Below, in pieces: positions 19,282 to 28,316 of a DNA stretch of 64,000 nt. The DNA is from Bergeyella zoohelcum ATCC 43767. Lineage in GTDB: Bacteria; Bacteroidota; Bacteroidia; Flavobacteriales; Weeksellaceae. The stretch's first letter is position 1. Each line of letters begins with the position of its first letter. The notes beneath the pieces are model-generated. The model saw only the letters and a program-made list of their open reading frames with translations. It was not told the origin of the DNA and ran no database searches. The position numbers and the translations under genes are program-made. Where the stretch lies: assembly GCF_000301075.1 (NCBI RefSeq), contig NZ_JH932293.1:1981298-2045297 (forward strand), written 5' to 3'.

Positions 19282-19299
19282 TCTAAATCTTATTTTAAG

Positions 19300-19331
19300 A
19301 AAAAACCTTCTCATGACAGAGAAGGTTTTTT
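19300..19331 (+). terminator. Terminator of the zinc-type locus
   Basis: Thirteen-bp stem AAAAAACCTTCTC/GAGAAGGTTTTTT with a 6-nt loop, 18 bp after the lipoprotein stop. Confidence 0.9.
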
Positions 19332-19408
19332 GGTATAGAAACAATGGTATGATTACCTGCAGTAGATAGTGACTAAAATCTAAAAAAAGACTAGTAATCA
19401 AGTCATAA

Positions 19409-20776
19409 CTACATTTTAGGAAACATTTTCCCTAATCCTGGAATATTAGGCATTCCTTTGCTCATCATCTGCATCAGTTGTTTTCCTTGTGGGCCTTGCA
19501 TCATTTTCATCATTTTACCCATTTGTTCAAATTGTTTCATCAGCTGATTGACATCTTCTATTTTTCTTCCAGAACCTTTCGCTATTCTATTTTTTCTTTG
19601 GGTATTGATGATAGAAGGTTTTCGTCTTTCCTCAGGCGTCATCGATTGAATGATTGCTTCAATATGTTTAAAGGCATCATCATTAATATCTACATCTTTA
19701 ATGGCTTTTCCTACTCCAGGAATCATCCCCATAAGGTCTTTCATGTTCCCCATGCGTTTGATTTGCTGGATTTGCTGTAAGAAATCATCAAATCCAAATT
19801 CATTCTTTGCAATTTTCTTATGAAGTTTTTTGGCTTCCTCTTCATCAAATTGTTCTTGAGCTCTTTCTACGAGAGAAATTACATCTCCCATCCCGAGGAT
19901 ACGGTCTGCCATTCTTTCAGGGTAGAAAAGGTCAAGGGCTTCCATTTTTTCTCCTGTAGAAATGAATTTGATAGGTTTTTCTACTACGGAGCGAATCGTG
20001 AGTGCAGCTCCACCACGAGTGTCTCCATCTAATTTGGTAAGTACCACCCCATCAAAATTGAGGGCGTCGTTAAATGCTTTGGCGGTGTTTACAGCATCTT
20101 GTCCTGTCATGGAGTCCACCACAAAGAGTGTTTCATTGGGATGGATAAAATGATGTACGGTTTTGATTTCGTTCATCATCTGTTCATCTACAGCGAGACG
20201 GCCGGCAGTATCTACAATAACCACATCGAAGCTATTATGTTTAGCGTAATTCACTGCATTTTCGGCAATGGTAGATGGATTATTAGAGCCCTCTTCCGTA
20301 TAGACAGGCACTTGAATTTGTTCCCCCAATACTTTTAGTTGTTCAATGGCCGCTGGACGATAAACATCACAAGCTACCAAGAGTGGTTTTTTATTTTTTT
20401 TTGTTTTTAAAAAATGAGCGAGCTTTCCAGAAAAAGTAGTTTTCCCTGACCCTTGAAGCCCAGCGATGAGAATCACTGAAGGTTTTCCAGAGAGATTAAT
20501 GCCCTCTTGTGTGCCTCCCATCAAGTCAACCAATTCATCATGAACGATTTTCGTCATGAGCTGCCCTGGGGTAAGTGAGGTAAGTACATTTTGACCAATG
20601 GCTTTGTCTTGAACTCTTTTAGTAAGGTCTTTGGCTACTTTATAGTTTACATCGGCATCTACCAATGCTCTACGAATTTCTTTTACCGTTTCCGCTACAT
20701 TGATTTCTGTAATTTTCCCTCTCCCTTTAATATTGTGTAGGGCTTTGTCTAATTTATCTTGTAAATTATTGAACAT
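19409..20776 (-). CDS. ffh: Signal recognition particle GTPase Ffh
   Basis: GTPase of the signal recognition particle; it binds signal sequences of nascent membrane proteins and delivers ribosomes to FtsY. The 455-residue form starts at ATG 20776 (MFNNLQDKLDKAL), matching the family N-terminus. An ORF extension of 30 codons upstream is not family-like. G1 is GLQGSGKTTFSGKLA, DTAGRL and TKLDGDTRGG are present, and the Met-rich M domain (KMMKMMQGPQGK) closes the protein. The 4.5S RNA gene is not in the window. Confidence 0.96.
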   Translation of the reverse strand: MFNNLQDKLDKALHNIKGRGKITEINVAETVKEIRRALVDADVNYKVAKDLTKRVQDKAIGQNVLTSLTPGQLMTKIVHDELVDLMGGTQEGINLSGKPSVILIAGLQGSGKTTFSGKLAHFLKTKKNKKPLLVACDVYRPAAIEQLKVLGEQIQVPVYTEEGSNNPSTIAENAVNYAKHNSFDVVIVDTAGRLAVDEQMMNEIKTVHHFIHPNETLFVVDSMTGQDAVNTAKAFNDALNFDGVVLTKLDGDTRGGAALTIRSVVEKPIKFISTGEKMEALDLFYPERMADRILGMGDVISLVERAQEQFDEEEAKKLHKKIAKNEFGFDDFLQQIQQIKRMGNMKDLMGMIPGVGKAIKDVDINDDAFKHIEAIIQSMTPEERRKPSIINTQRKNRIAKGSGRKIEDVNQLMKQFEQMGKMMKMMQGPQGKQLMQMMSKGMPNIPGLGKMFPKM

Positions 20777-20857
20777 GATGATGAAATTTAAGCCACAAAA
20801 ATAAGTATTTTTATGATAATAGAAATTTATCCATCTTTGCAAAATGAAATTTTTGTC

Positions 20858-21232
20858 ATGAAACAATATAAAAGAGATTATTTATTTATAGGGATTTTCC
20901 TTACATCCATTGTATTAGGGAGTTTATCATTGCATATTTTGGAAATTCCTCAGCGGGTTCATCTTTTGATTGCGGTACTCAGTGCTATTGTAATATTTTC
21001 TATTTTACTATTAAAAATTCTTGGCAAAGCCAGTATTATAGGATTTTTTTTCTTGGGGACCGTGGTATTTAAAATGTTCGGAGTAGGTTATTTAGCCATT
21101 TTTGAACCTGATTTTAAAATTCATTTATTGTATTATTTCGGATTTTTCTGGTATTATTTACTCTTAGAAGCCCTTTATTTAGTGCGGTCTGTGAAAGAAC
21201 AAGATAAATATCATGTAAAGAATCATGAATAA
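20858..21232 (+). CDS. Four-helix membrane protein before the ATP synthase genes (AtpI-like position)
   Basis: A 125-residue protein with four predicted transmembrane helices and little else, starting at ATG 20858. No family could be named from the sequence. Size, topology and position just upstream of atpB match the AtpI/UncI slot, a helper for c-ring assembly in other bacteria. That equivalence is inference. It is 58 bp upstream of atpB and divergent from ffh. Confidence 0.65.
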   Translation: MKQYKRDYLFIGIFLTSIVLGSLSLHILEIPQRVHLLIAVLSAIVIFSILLLKILGKASIIGFFFLGTVVFKMFGVGYLAIFEPDFKIHLLYYFGFFWYYLLLEALYLVRSVKEQDKYHVKNHE

Positions 21233-21239
21233 ACTTTAT

Positions 21240-21265
21240 TTTGAAGAAAATATTTATTATTTTTG
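21240..21265 (+). promoter_or_regulatory. Possible atpB promoter
   Basis: TAttTTTG at 21258-21265 matches the Bacteroidota -7 box. A TTTG lies at 21240-21243, but the 14-nt spacing is shorter than usual. The leader to the atpB ATG would be about 20 nt. Confidence 0.4.
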
Positions 21266-21290
21266 CAAAAATTTAACAAGAGGTTAAAAG

Positions 21291-22370
21291 ATGGCTTTAC
21301 GCAAATTATTTTTTATTCTATGGGCTTTTGTAGGAGGCATTGCTTTAGCAGCCGGAAATGAGCCTGCATCTGAAGAAGGGAAATACAATCCCGTACCGTT
21401 TATTATGCATCACATTCAGGATTCCCACAGTTGGCATCTTTGGGGAGAAGGTGAGCAGTCTGTTGGTTTTCCTTTGCCGGTAATCCTCTGGGATGATGGG
21501 CTAAAAGTGTTTTCATCGTCTAAGTTTTATGATGAAAAACACATGGAAAGTGAAACACCAGTAGAAGTGGATGGGAAATATTATAGACTTTTCCATGATA
21601 AAATTTATTCTACAGATGCAAGTGGGGCTTTAGAAATGCATGATGGACATCCTACAAATAAGATGCCATTAGATTTTTCCATTACTAAAGTAGTAGCTCA
21701 AATGTTTCTTGCAGCTATTATTCTTTTAGTTATTGGTTTTAGTGCTGCGGCTTCTTATAAGAAGAGTAATGTGCCATCAGGAATTGCTAAATTCATAGAA
21801 CCTATCGTAGTTTTTGTAAGAGATGAGATTGCACTTCAAAATATCGGAGCTGTAAGTTATAAAAGGTTTGTACCATTTTTAGTAACTTTGTTCTTGTTTA
21901 TTTGGGTGTTGAATATTCTTGGGTTAATTCCAGGAGCTGCCAATACTACTGGGAATATTGCGTTTACTATGGTGCTTGCGGTAATTACCCTATTGGTAGT
22001 TAATTTTAGTGGTAGAAAAACTTATTGGGCTCATATTTTTGACCCACTTGGAAACAATATGCCTTGGGCAGGAAAGATTTTAGTTTATATTATCTTAGTA
22101 CCTGTAGAAATATTAGGAATTATTACTAAGCCATTCGCATTAATGATTCGTCTTTTTGCTAATATGACGGCAGGACACATCATTATCATGGCATTGATTT
22201 CCTTAATATTCATTATGAAAACATATGCTATTACCCCAGTATCTATTGGTTTAGCATTGTTCATCTACATATTGGAAGTATTGGTGGCAGCGTTACAAGC
22301 GTTTATTTTTACCATGCTTACGGCATTGTTCATTGGTTCGGCGGTAGAGGAGCCTCACCATGATCATTAA
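21291..22370 (+). CDS. atpB: F-type ATP synthase F0 subunit a
   Basis: Membrane subunit that forms the proton half-channels beside the c-ring. The 359-residue protein has a signal-like N-terminal helix and a long periplasmic N-terminal domain rich in His/Trp (HHIQDSHSWHLWG), typical of Bacteroidota AtpB. Five to six helices follow. The conserved arginine lies in KPFALMIRLFANMTAGH. It opens the atpBEFHAG cluster. Confidence 0.95.
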   Translation: MALRKLFFILWAFVGGIALAAGNEPASEEGKYNPVPFIMHHIQDSHSWHLWGEGEQSVGFPLPVILWDDGLKVFSSSKFYDEKHMESETPVEVDGKYYRLFHDKIYSTDASGALEMHDGHPTNKMPLDFSITKVVAQMFLAAIILLVIGFSAAASYKKSNVPSGIAKFIEPIVVFVRDEIALQNIGAVSYKRFVPFLVTLFLFIWVLNILGLIPGAANTTGNIAFTMVLAVITLLVVNFSGRKTYWAHIFDPLGNNMPWAGKILVYIILVPVEILGIITKPFALMIRLFANMTAGHIIIMALISLIFIMKTYAITPVSIGLALFIYILEVLVAALQAFIFTMLTALFIGSAVEEPHHDH

Positions 22371-22426
22371 TCAATATTTTTTTAGAGACAAATAACTTAT
22401 TAATAACTTTTTTAAAATTTTATATT

Positions 22427-22636
22427 ATGACAGGTAGTATCGCAGCAATCGGAGCTGGTTTAGCAGTTCTTGGCGTAGGATTAGGAATCGGTAAAATTGG
22501 TGGTTCAGCAATGGACGGAATTGCAAGACAGCCAGAGCAATCCGGTAAAATCCAAACTGCAATGATTATCGCAGCTGCCCTTATCGAAGGTGCAGGTCTA
22601 TTCGGTATCGTAGTAGCATTACTTGGTAACGGATAA
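22427..22636 (+). CDS. atpE: F-type ATP synthase F0 subunit c
   Basis: Rotor-ring proteolipid of 69 residues with two transmembrane helices. The helix-1 glycine motif GAGLAVLGVGLGIG, the polar loop RQPEQSGK and the ion-carrying Glu54 in ALIEGAG are all present. The sequence looks proton-type, but ion specificity is not certain. A terminator-like hairpin follows at once. Confidence 0.96.
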   Translation: MTGSIAAIGAGLAVLGVGLGIGKIGGSAMDGIARQPEQSGKIQTAMIIAAALIEGAGLFGIVVALLGNG

Positions 22637-22646
22637 AAAAGTTTTT

Positions 22647-22677
22647 GAATTCTACAGACGGTTGGTCTGTGGAATTC
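22647..22677 (+). terminator. Hairpin followed by T-rich stretch between atpE and atpF
   Basis: Stem GAATTC + T + ACAGAC paired with GTCTGT + G + GAATTC (one U-G pair), 5-nt loop, then ATTTTTCTT. It sits inside the operon 10 bp after atpE. It could be a partial terminator or a 3' stabiliser of the atpE message, which must be made in excess. Confidence 0.75.
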
Positions 22678-22716
22678 ATTTTTCTTAAAATGTAAAATTT
22701 ATAAACCTATATACAC

Positions 22717-23211
22717 ATGGATTTATTAACTCCTTCAGTTGGTAATATATTTTGGACAGCAGTTGTTTTCCTTATTTTGCTTATTCTCTTAGCTAAATTT
22801 GCTTGGAAACCTATTCTTGGAGCGGTAGGAGAAAGACAAGCAAGTATTCAAGATGCACTCAATCAAGCTGTACTTGCGAGAAAAGAAATGGAAGCCTTGA
22901 AAGCGGATAATGAAAAAATTATGCGTGAGGCAAAAATGGAGAGAGATGCTATCCTTAAGGAAGCAAGAGAGCTGAAAGACAAAATTGTACTTGAAGCGAA
23001 AGAAGCTGCAAAAGTAGAAGGTGATAAGATGATAGAAAACGCTCGTCTTAGCATTGAGGCAGAGAAAGCGGCTGCAATGGCAGATATTAAAAACCAAATT
23101 GGTACATTGTCTGTAAACATCGCAGAGTCTATCCTTAAAAGCCAACTTAACAATCCAGCAGCACAAGAAGAGCTGGTACAGAGCTATTTGAAAAACCAAA
23201 ATTTGAATTAA
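22717..23211 (+). CDS. atpF: F-type ATP synthase F0 subunit b
   Basis: Peripheral stalk subunit of 164 residues. One N-terminal transmembrane helix (NIFWTAVVFLILLILLAKFAWKPIL) is followed by a long charged coiled coil (EAREL, EAKEAAK, AEKAAAMAD). It ends 1 bp before the atpH start, so coupling is likely. No second b-type subunit is seen in the window. Confidence 0.95.
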   Translation: MDLLTPSVGNIFWTAVVFLILLILLAKFAWKPILGAVGERQASIQDALNQAVLARKEMEALKADNEKIMREAKMERDAILKEARELKDKIVLEAKEAAKVEGDKMIENARLSIEAEKAAAMADIKNQIGTLSVNIAESILKSQLNNPAAQEELVQSYLKNQNLN

Positions 23212-23212
23212 T

Positions 23213-23746
23213 ATGTTTTCTACAAAAGTTGCCAAGCGCTATGCCCAGGGGCTTTTAGATTTCACAAAGGAAACGCAACAAACAGACTTTCTTTTCGATG
23301 AAATGAAAACCGTGGTTCAAGTTTTGAAAGATTCAGCAGAGCTTAATCGTTTTTTGAATACACCTTTCATTGATTATAAAAAGAAAACTATTGTAGCGAC
23401 AGAAATCTTCAAAAGTCTATCATCAGTAGCTCAGAATTTAATTAAATTGGTGATAAAACAAGGGAGAGAAAGTCAGTTGAGAAATATTGCACAAGCTTTT
23501 ATTGATAAAGTGGAAGCAGAGAAAGGTATCCAAAAAGTAACGCTTACTTTGGCGAGTCCTATTTCTGAGGCTACTATAAAAACCATCATTGAGCAATCTA
23601 ATATGGTGAAACAAAATCCTGATGTGCAAACTATCGTCAACCCTGAAATCTTAGGTGGTTATATCCTAAGAGTGGGAGATCAGCAAATAGACGCATCTGT
23701 AAAAACTAAACTGATGCGAGTTCGTAAACAATTTCAAAATAACTAA
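23213..23746 (+). CDS. atpH: F-type ATP synthase F1 subunit delta
   Basis: Links the stator stalk to the alpha/beta head. The 177-residue protein has the N-terminal helical domain starting [16 protein letters not shown]. The C-terminal part ends with the family pattern [20 protein letters not shown]. It sits between atpF and atpA in standard order. Confidence 0.95.
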   Translation: MFSTKVAKRYAQGLLDFTKETQQTDFLFDEMKTVVQVLKDSAELNRFLNTPFIDYKKKTIVATEIFKSLSSVAQNLIKLVIKQGRESQLRNIAQAFIDKVEAEKGIQKVTLTLASPISEATIKTIIEQSNMVKQNPDVQTIVNPEILGGYILRVGDQQIDASVKTKLMRVRKQFQNN

Positions 23747-23763
23747 GTAAAAAATACCAGATA

Positions 23764-25341
23764 ATGGCAGAAATAAATCCAGCAGAAGTATCAGCGATAC
23801 TGAAGCAACAGTTAGCAAATTTTGATACCCAATCCAATGTAGAAGAAGTGGGTACTGTACTCCAAATCGGAGATGGTATTGCTCGTGTATACGGATTGGA
23901 AAATGTACAATATGGTGAATTAGTAAGATTCCAAAGCGGTGTAGAAGGTATTGTTTTGAACCTTGAAGAAGATAATGTAGGGGTAGCACTTCTTGGAGAG
24001 TCTAAACTCGTAAAAGAAGGAGATACCGTAAACCGTACCAATACTATTTCTTCTATTAAAGTGGGAGAAGGACTTTTAGGAAGAGTGGTAGATACGCTCG
24101 GGAACCCTATAGACGGTAAGGGGGAAATCACTGGAGATCTTTACGAAATGCCGCTCGAAAGAAAAGCACCAGGAGTAATCTATCGTCAGCCAGTAAATGA
24201 GCCTTTACAAACGGGTATCGTAGCGATTGACTCTATGATTCCTATCGGAAGAGGACAAAGAGAGTTAATCATTGGTGACAGACAAACGGGGAAAACTACC
24301 GTAGCGATTGACACCATTCTTAACCAAAAAGAATTCTATGATGCAGGGAAACCTGTATATTGTATTTATGTTGCGGTAGGGCAAAAGGGCTCTACGGTAG
24401 CCCAAATCGTTCAGACTTTGGCAGATAAAGGAGCTTTAGCATATACCGTAGTAGTAGCAGCAAATGCTTCAGACCCTTCACCAATGCAGGTGTATGCACC
24501 TATGGCGGGAGCTGCTATCGGGGAGTACTTCCGTGATACAGGGCGTCCAGCATTGATCATCTATGATGACCTTTCTAAACAAGCGGTAGCTTACCGTGAG
24601 CTTTCTCTTCTTTTGAGAAGACCACCAGGTCGTGAAGCATATCCAGGGGATGTATTCTACCTGCACTCAAGACTCTTAGAAAGAGCAGCTAAGGTAATTG
24701 CTGATGACGAAATCGCAAGACAAATGAATGATTTGCCAGAATCATTGAAACCTATCGTAAAAGGAGGAGGTTCATTAACGGCACTTCCTATCATTGAAAC
24801 GCAAGCAGGGGATGTATCTGCGTATATTCCTACCAATGTAATTTCCATTACAGACGGACAGATTTTCTTGGAGTCTGATCTTTTCAACTCAGGGGTGAGA
24901 CCTGCAATTAATGTGGGGATTTCCGTATCTCGTGTAGGGGGGAATGCTCAGATTAAGTCTATGAAAAAAGTATCAGGTACTTTAAAACTGGATCAAGCAC
25001 AGTACAAAGAATTAGAGGCGTTTGCGAAATTTGGTTCTGACCTTGATGCTTCTACCCTTGCTGTAATTACCAAAGGGGAAAAGAATGTGGAAATCCTTAA
25101 ACAGCCTGTGAACTCTCCACTTCCAGTAGAAGTTCAGGTAGCCATGATTTATGCAGGTACAGAAAACCTTCTGAGAACTGTTCCTGTAAATAAAGTAAAG
25201 GAATTCCAAACGGAATATGTAGAATTTTTGAAAGCGAAGCACGGTGATACTATGGCAGCTATTAAAGCTGGAAAAATAGATGATACAATCACTGGGGTAT
25301 TGAAGCAAGCGGCTTTAGACATCGCTTCTAAGTATAACTAA
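23764..25341 (+). CDS. atpA: F-type ATP synthase F1 subunit alpha
   Basis: Nucleotide-binding, regulatory head subunit of 525 residues. The Walker A loop is GDRQTGKTT and the conserved segment [19 protein letters not shown] carries the arginine that reaches the beta-subunit site. Length and N-terminus match the family. Its partner beta (atpD) is not next to it, unlike most bacteria. Confidence 0.97.
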   Translation: MAEINPAEVSAILKQQLANFDTQSNVEEVGTVLQIGDGIARVYGLENVQYGELVRFQSGVEGIVLNLEEDNVGVALLGESKLVKEGDTVNRTNTISSIKVGEGLLGRVVDTLGNPIDGKGEITGDLYEMPLERKAPGVIYRQPVNEPLQTGIVAIDSMIPIGRGQRELIIGDRQTGKTTVAIDTILNQKEFYDAGKPVYCIYVAVGQKGSTVAQIVQTLADKGALAYTVVVAANASDPSPMQVYAPMAGAAIGEYFRDTGRPALIIYDDLSKQAVAYRELSLLLRRPPGREAYPGDVFYLHSRLLERAAKVIADDEIARQMNDLPESLKPIVKGGGSLTALPIIETQAGDVSAYIPTNVISITDGQIFLESDLFNSGVRPAINVGISVSRVGGNAQIKSMKKVSGTLKLDQAQYKELEAFAKFGSDLDASTLAVITKGEKNVEILKQPVNSPLPVEVQVAMIYAGTENLLRTVPVNKVKEFQTEYVEFLKAKHGDTMAAIKAGKIDDTITGVLKQAALDIASKYN

Positions 25342-25352
25342 TGAGGAGTCAG

Positions 25353-25385
25353 AATTTTTGGCTGATGCTTGGTCAGCCAAAAATT
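25353..25385 (+). other. Long hairpin between atpA and atpG
   Basis: Thirteen-bp inverted repeat (AATTTTTGGCTGA with TCAGCCAAAAATT, 7-nt loop), 11 bp after the atpA stop. It has no T-run of its own beyond the stem, so it is more likely an mRNA processing or stability element than a full terminator. Confidence 0.7.
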
Positions 25386-25407
25386 TCCTAATAACAACCG
25401 AAACAAT

Positions 25408-26268
25408 ATGGCAAACTTAAAAGAAATTCGAGGTAGGATTACATCCATCAGCTCTACGATGCAAATCACTGGAGCGATGAAAATGGTATCAGCGGCTAAA
25501 TTAAAAAAGGCACAAGATGCTATTGTGATGTTAAGACCTTACTCTGAAAAATTGCAAGAGCTTATCCAAAATGTAAGCAGTGCTTCGGATTCAGAAAATA
25601 CCTCTGTGTATGCACAGCAAAGAGAAGTAAAAAGAGTGCTGTACATTGTGATTACTTCTAATAGAGGTCTTGCAGGGGCTTTTAATTCTTCGGTAGTGAA
25701 AGAGCTAAATCATCAGCTGAACCATACCCGTGCAGAAGTAGAAATATTGACCATAGGGAAAAAAGGGTTTGATGCAGTAAGAAGAGATAAAAAAGTATAT
25801 GCTAACCAAAGTGAGCTGTATGATAACCTTCGTTTTGAACGTGTATCTCAGGTAACCAGTGCCGTGATGAGAGATTTCCGTGAAGGTAAATTTGATGCGG
25901 TTTATTTATTGTATAATAAATTCATCAATGCTGCTACACAAGAAGTAACGAAAGAGCAGCTTCTCCCAATTCAAATGGCAGAACAAAAAGAAAGCAATGT
26001 AGAAACCGATTATATCTTCGAACCTAATAGAGAGGAAATTCTCAATAACTTGCTTCCTAAATCAATAAAAACACAAGTTTTTAAGGCGATTTTAGATTCT
26101 GTTGCTTCTGAACATGGTGCTAGAATGACGGCAATGCACAAAGCAACAGACAATGCGAAAGCCCTCAAAAATGATTTGGTTATCCACTACAACAAGGCTC
26201 GTCAGGCAGCGATTACAGGGGAAATCCTCGAAATTGTTTCTGGAGCAGAGGCTTTGAAAGGAAACTAA
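25408..26268 (+). CDS. atpG: F-type ATP synthase F1 subunit gamma
   Basis: Central rotor shaft of 287 residues. I chose the ATG at 25408 because MANLKEIRGRITSISSTMQI is the family N-terminus; the 13 upstream codons overlap the hairpin. The C-terminal signature (SEHGARMTAMHKATDNAK) is present. It is the last gene of the cluster; a terminator follows and neither atpD nor atpC is found. Confidence 0.96.
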   Translation: MANLKEIRGRITSISSTMQITGAMKMVSAAKLKKAQDAIVMLRPYSEKLQELIQNVSSASDSENTSVYAQQREVKRVLYIVITSNRGLAGAFNSSVVKELNHQLNHTRAEVEILTIGKKGFDAVRRDKKVYANQSELYDNLRFERVSQVTSAVMRDFREGKFDAVYLLYNKFINAATQEVTKEQLLPIQMAEQKESNVETDYIFEPNREEILNNLLPKSIKTQVFKAILDSVASEHGARMTAMHKATDNAKALKNDLVIHYNKARQAAITGEILEIVSGAEALKGN

Positions 26269-26287
26269 TAAGCAACAAATGAATATT

Positions 26288-26318
26288 AAAATCCACTCCA
26301 TAAAAGGGTGGATTTTTT
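26288..26318 (+). terminator. Terminator of the atp cluster
   Basis: AAAATCCACTC pairs with GGGTGGATTTT (one G-U) and is followed by T residues, 19 bp after atpG. Confidence 0.8.
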
Positions 26319-26646
26319 ATTGATTGAAAGTGTGAATATCATGAAATGGTATTACAAATCAAACGCATAAAATTTTAATCCCAAAGTATTAGCTTTTAGC
26401 TATTCGCTGCTGGCTATTCTCTTATAGTTAGCGACTTTATTTTATTTGAAAAACGACAATATTTTTCTTAAAAGATACTTCGTCTTTCCTTGCGTTTTTT
26501 GGAACTATATAAAATGGTTAATTAACACAAGGCATGTGTTTAGTTTATAGAACCTATAGTATTTATAAATAAAACATTGAATCCGATTTTAGCACCCAAT
26601 TGCACAAAATATTTTTTATTATCTTTGCCAAAAGTATTTATCATTC
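26319..26646. other. Intergenic stretch between atpG and the CBS-domain gene
   Basis: About 330 bases without an ORF. It holds a degenerate AGCTTTTAGCTATTCGCTG-type stretch near 26392 that resembles common low-complexity spacer repeats of flavobacteria. At its right end is a promoter. Nothing else is recognised. Confidence 0.6.
26600..26627 (+). promoter_or_regulatory. Promoter of the CNNM/CBS gene
   Basis: TTG at 26600-26602 and TATCTTTG at 26620-26627 with 17-nt spacing fit the Bacteroidota primary promoter. The leader would be about 15 nt. Confidence 0.65.
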
Positions 26647-28002
26647 ATGGACCCCGACAGTTTAGTCAAAATATTAATTGCCTTATTTTTAGTTTTACTC
26701 AATGGCTTTTTCGTAGCCGCTGAATTTTCAATAGTCAAAGTTCGTTATTCTCAAATCCAGCTTAAAGCTGCAGAAGGAAATTCTATGGCAAAACAAGCAG
26801 AAGACATCATAAAAAATTTAGATGCCTATCTTTCTGCTACTCAGCTAGGAATTACATTGGCATCATTAGCACTCGGTTGGGTGGGAGAAAGTGCTCTGCA
26901 TCATATTATTGAGGATATATTCATCCGAATGGGTATGGTGGTAGATAATGCTACTGTAACTACCGTTTCTTTAGTGCTTAGTTTTTTGATTATCACTGTG
27001 ATGCATATTGTTTTTGGAGAATTGGTTCCCAAATCTATAGCTATTAGAAAATCAGAATCTACTACACTGATCATCGCTGCACCACTCAAATTGTTTTATA
27101 ATATTTTCAGACCTTTTATTTGGCTGATGAACGGTATTTCTAATGCTTTTTTGAGGTTAATAAAAATCCATCCTGTTTCTGAGCATGAAATTCACTCTAC
27201 CGAAGAATTACAACTTTTGGTAAAACAATCTGCAGATTCTGGAGCGATAGAAGAGGAAAACTATGAAATCATTAAAAACGCTTTTGATTTTACAGATCAT
27301 ACCGCAAAGCAGGTGATGGTACCGAGACAAAATATTCTGTCCATAGACATTGATGAGCCTATTGAGGACATTATTAATACCATTATGGAAAGTGGCTATT
27401 CTCGGGTACCCGTCTATGAAAACTCCATTGATAATATTATCGGGATTTTCTATGTCAAAGAAATCATTCGTGAGTATATCCAGAGAAAAGGAAACCTTAC
27501 TCATGATGATCTTCGGGATAAGATGCGTGAAGCATTCTTCGTGGTAGGCTCTAAAAAAATATCCGATTTGCTGAAAACTTTCCAGCTGAAAAAACAGCAT
27601 CTCGCTATCGTAATCGATGAATTTGGAGGAACGGAAGGAATAATTACTTTAGAAGACATTCTAGAAGAACTTGTAGGGGAAATCCAAGATGAAGAAGATG
27701 AGGAAGCGAATATTGTGGACCAAGTGAGTGAGAATACTTATTGGGTACAAGCTACACAACCGCTAGACGAAATTAATGAACATTTGCCAAAAGGGTTTCC
27801 ACTTTCTGAAGAAGGGGAGTTTAATACATTGGCAGGATATATTTTACATGACTTGGCAGATATTCCAGAAGAAAATCAAGAGTTTTCCCTCAATGGTTAT
27901 GAGTGTAAAATATTGAAAATGAATAATAAAAGTGTAGAAGTGGTAGAGCTCATCTATACAGAACCTTCTACCGAAAATACGGATAACGAAACGGCCGAAT
28001 AA
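26647..28002 (+). CDS. CNNM/CBS/CorC-domain membrane protein (hemolysin family)
   Basis: Inner-membrane protein of 451 residues. The N-terminal DUF21/CNNM region has about four helices (NGFFVAAEFSIVKVR at the start and LGWVGE). Two CBS domains follow (about 215-335, with QVMVPRQNI and VIDEFGGTEGIITLEDILEELVG), then a C-terminal CorC/HlyC transporter-associated domain. Members are linked to divalent-cation (Mg/Co) export; the name hemolysin is historical. It is followed by clpS after 33 bp. Confidence 0.9.
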   Translation: MDPDSLVKILIALFLVLLNGFFVAAEFSIVKVRYSQIQLKAAEGNSMAKQAEDIIKNLDAYLSATQLGITLASLALGWVGESALHHIIEDIFIRMGMVVDNATVTTVSLVLSFLIITVMHIVFGELVPKSIAIRKSESTTLIIAAPLKLFYNIFRPFIWLMNGISNAFLRLIKIHPVSEHEIHSTEELQLLVKQSADSGAIEEENYEIIKNAFDFTDHTAKQVMVPRQNILSIDIDEPIEDIINTIMESGYSRVPVYENSIDNIIGIFYVKEIIREYIQRKGNLTHDDLRDKMREAFFVVGSKKISDLLKTFQLKKQHLAIVIDEFGGTEGIITLEDILEELVGEIQDEEDEEANIVDQVSENTYWVQATQPLDEINEHLPKGFPLSEEGEFNTLAGYILHDLADIPEENQEFSLNGYECKILKMNNKSVEVVELIYTEPSTENTDNETAE

Positions 28003-28035
28003 GCGATTTCGTAAAACGATAAAACTTTAGAAAAA

Positions 28036-28314
28036 ATGAATTCACATAATATAGAAAAACAGCAGGAGCTACAAGGAGATGTATTGCTGAAAGATACCAA
28101 TAAGTTGGTACTTTGGAACGATGATTTTAACACTTTTGATTTTGTAATAGATACATTGATAGAGGTTTGTGGACACACCCCCGAACAAGCCGAACAATGC
28201 ACCATTTTAGTACATTATAAAGGAAAGTGTACCGTAAAGACATCTTCTTTGGAAGTGCTAAAGCCTATGCATAATCAATTGATAAATAAAGGACTTACAT
28301 CTGAAATAATTTAA
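28036..28314 (+). CDS. clpS: ATP-dependent Clp protease adaptor ClpS
   Basis: Adaptor that brings N-degron substrates to the ClpAP/ClpCP protease. The 92-residue protein carries the core LVLWNDDFNTFDFVIDTL and ends KPMHNQLINKGL. This matches ClpS with the substrate-pocket asparagine and aspartates (NDD). It ends 2 bp before trxB, so the two are probably translated together. Confidence 0.92.
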   Translation: MNSHNIEKQQELQGDVLLKDTNKLVLWNDDFNTFDFVIDTLIEVCGHTPEQAEQCTILVHYKGKCTVKTSSLEVLKPMHNQLINKGLTSEII

Positions 28315-28316
28315 AC

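Noticed and set aside
20777..20866. Longer start for Ffh, giving 485 residues
   Set aside because: The extra 30 residues are unlike the family and overlap the region upstream of the divergent gene; the family N-terminus begins at 20776.
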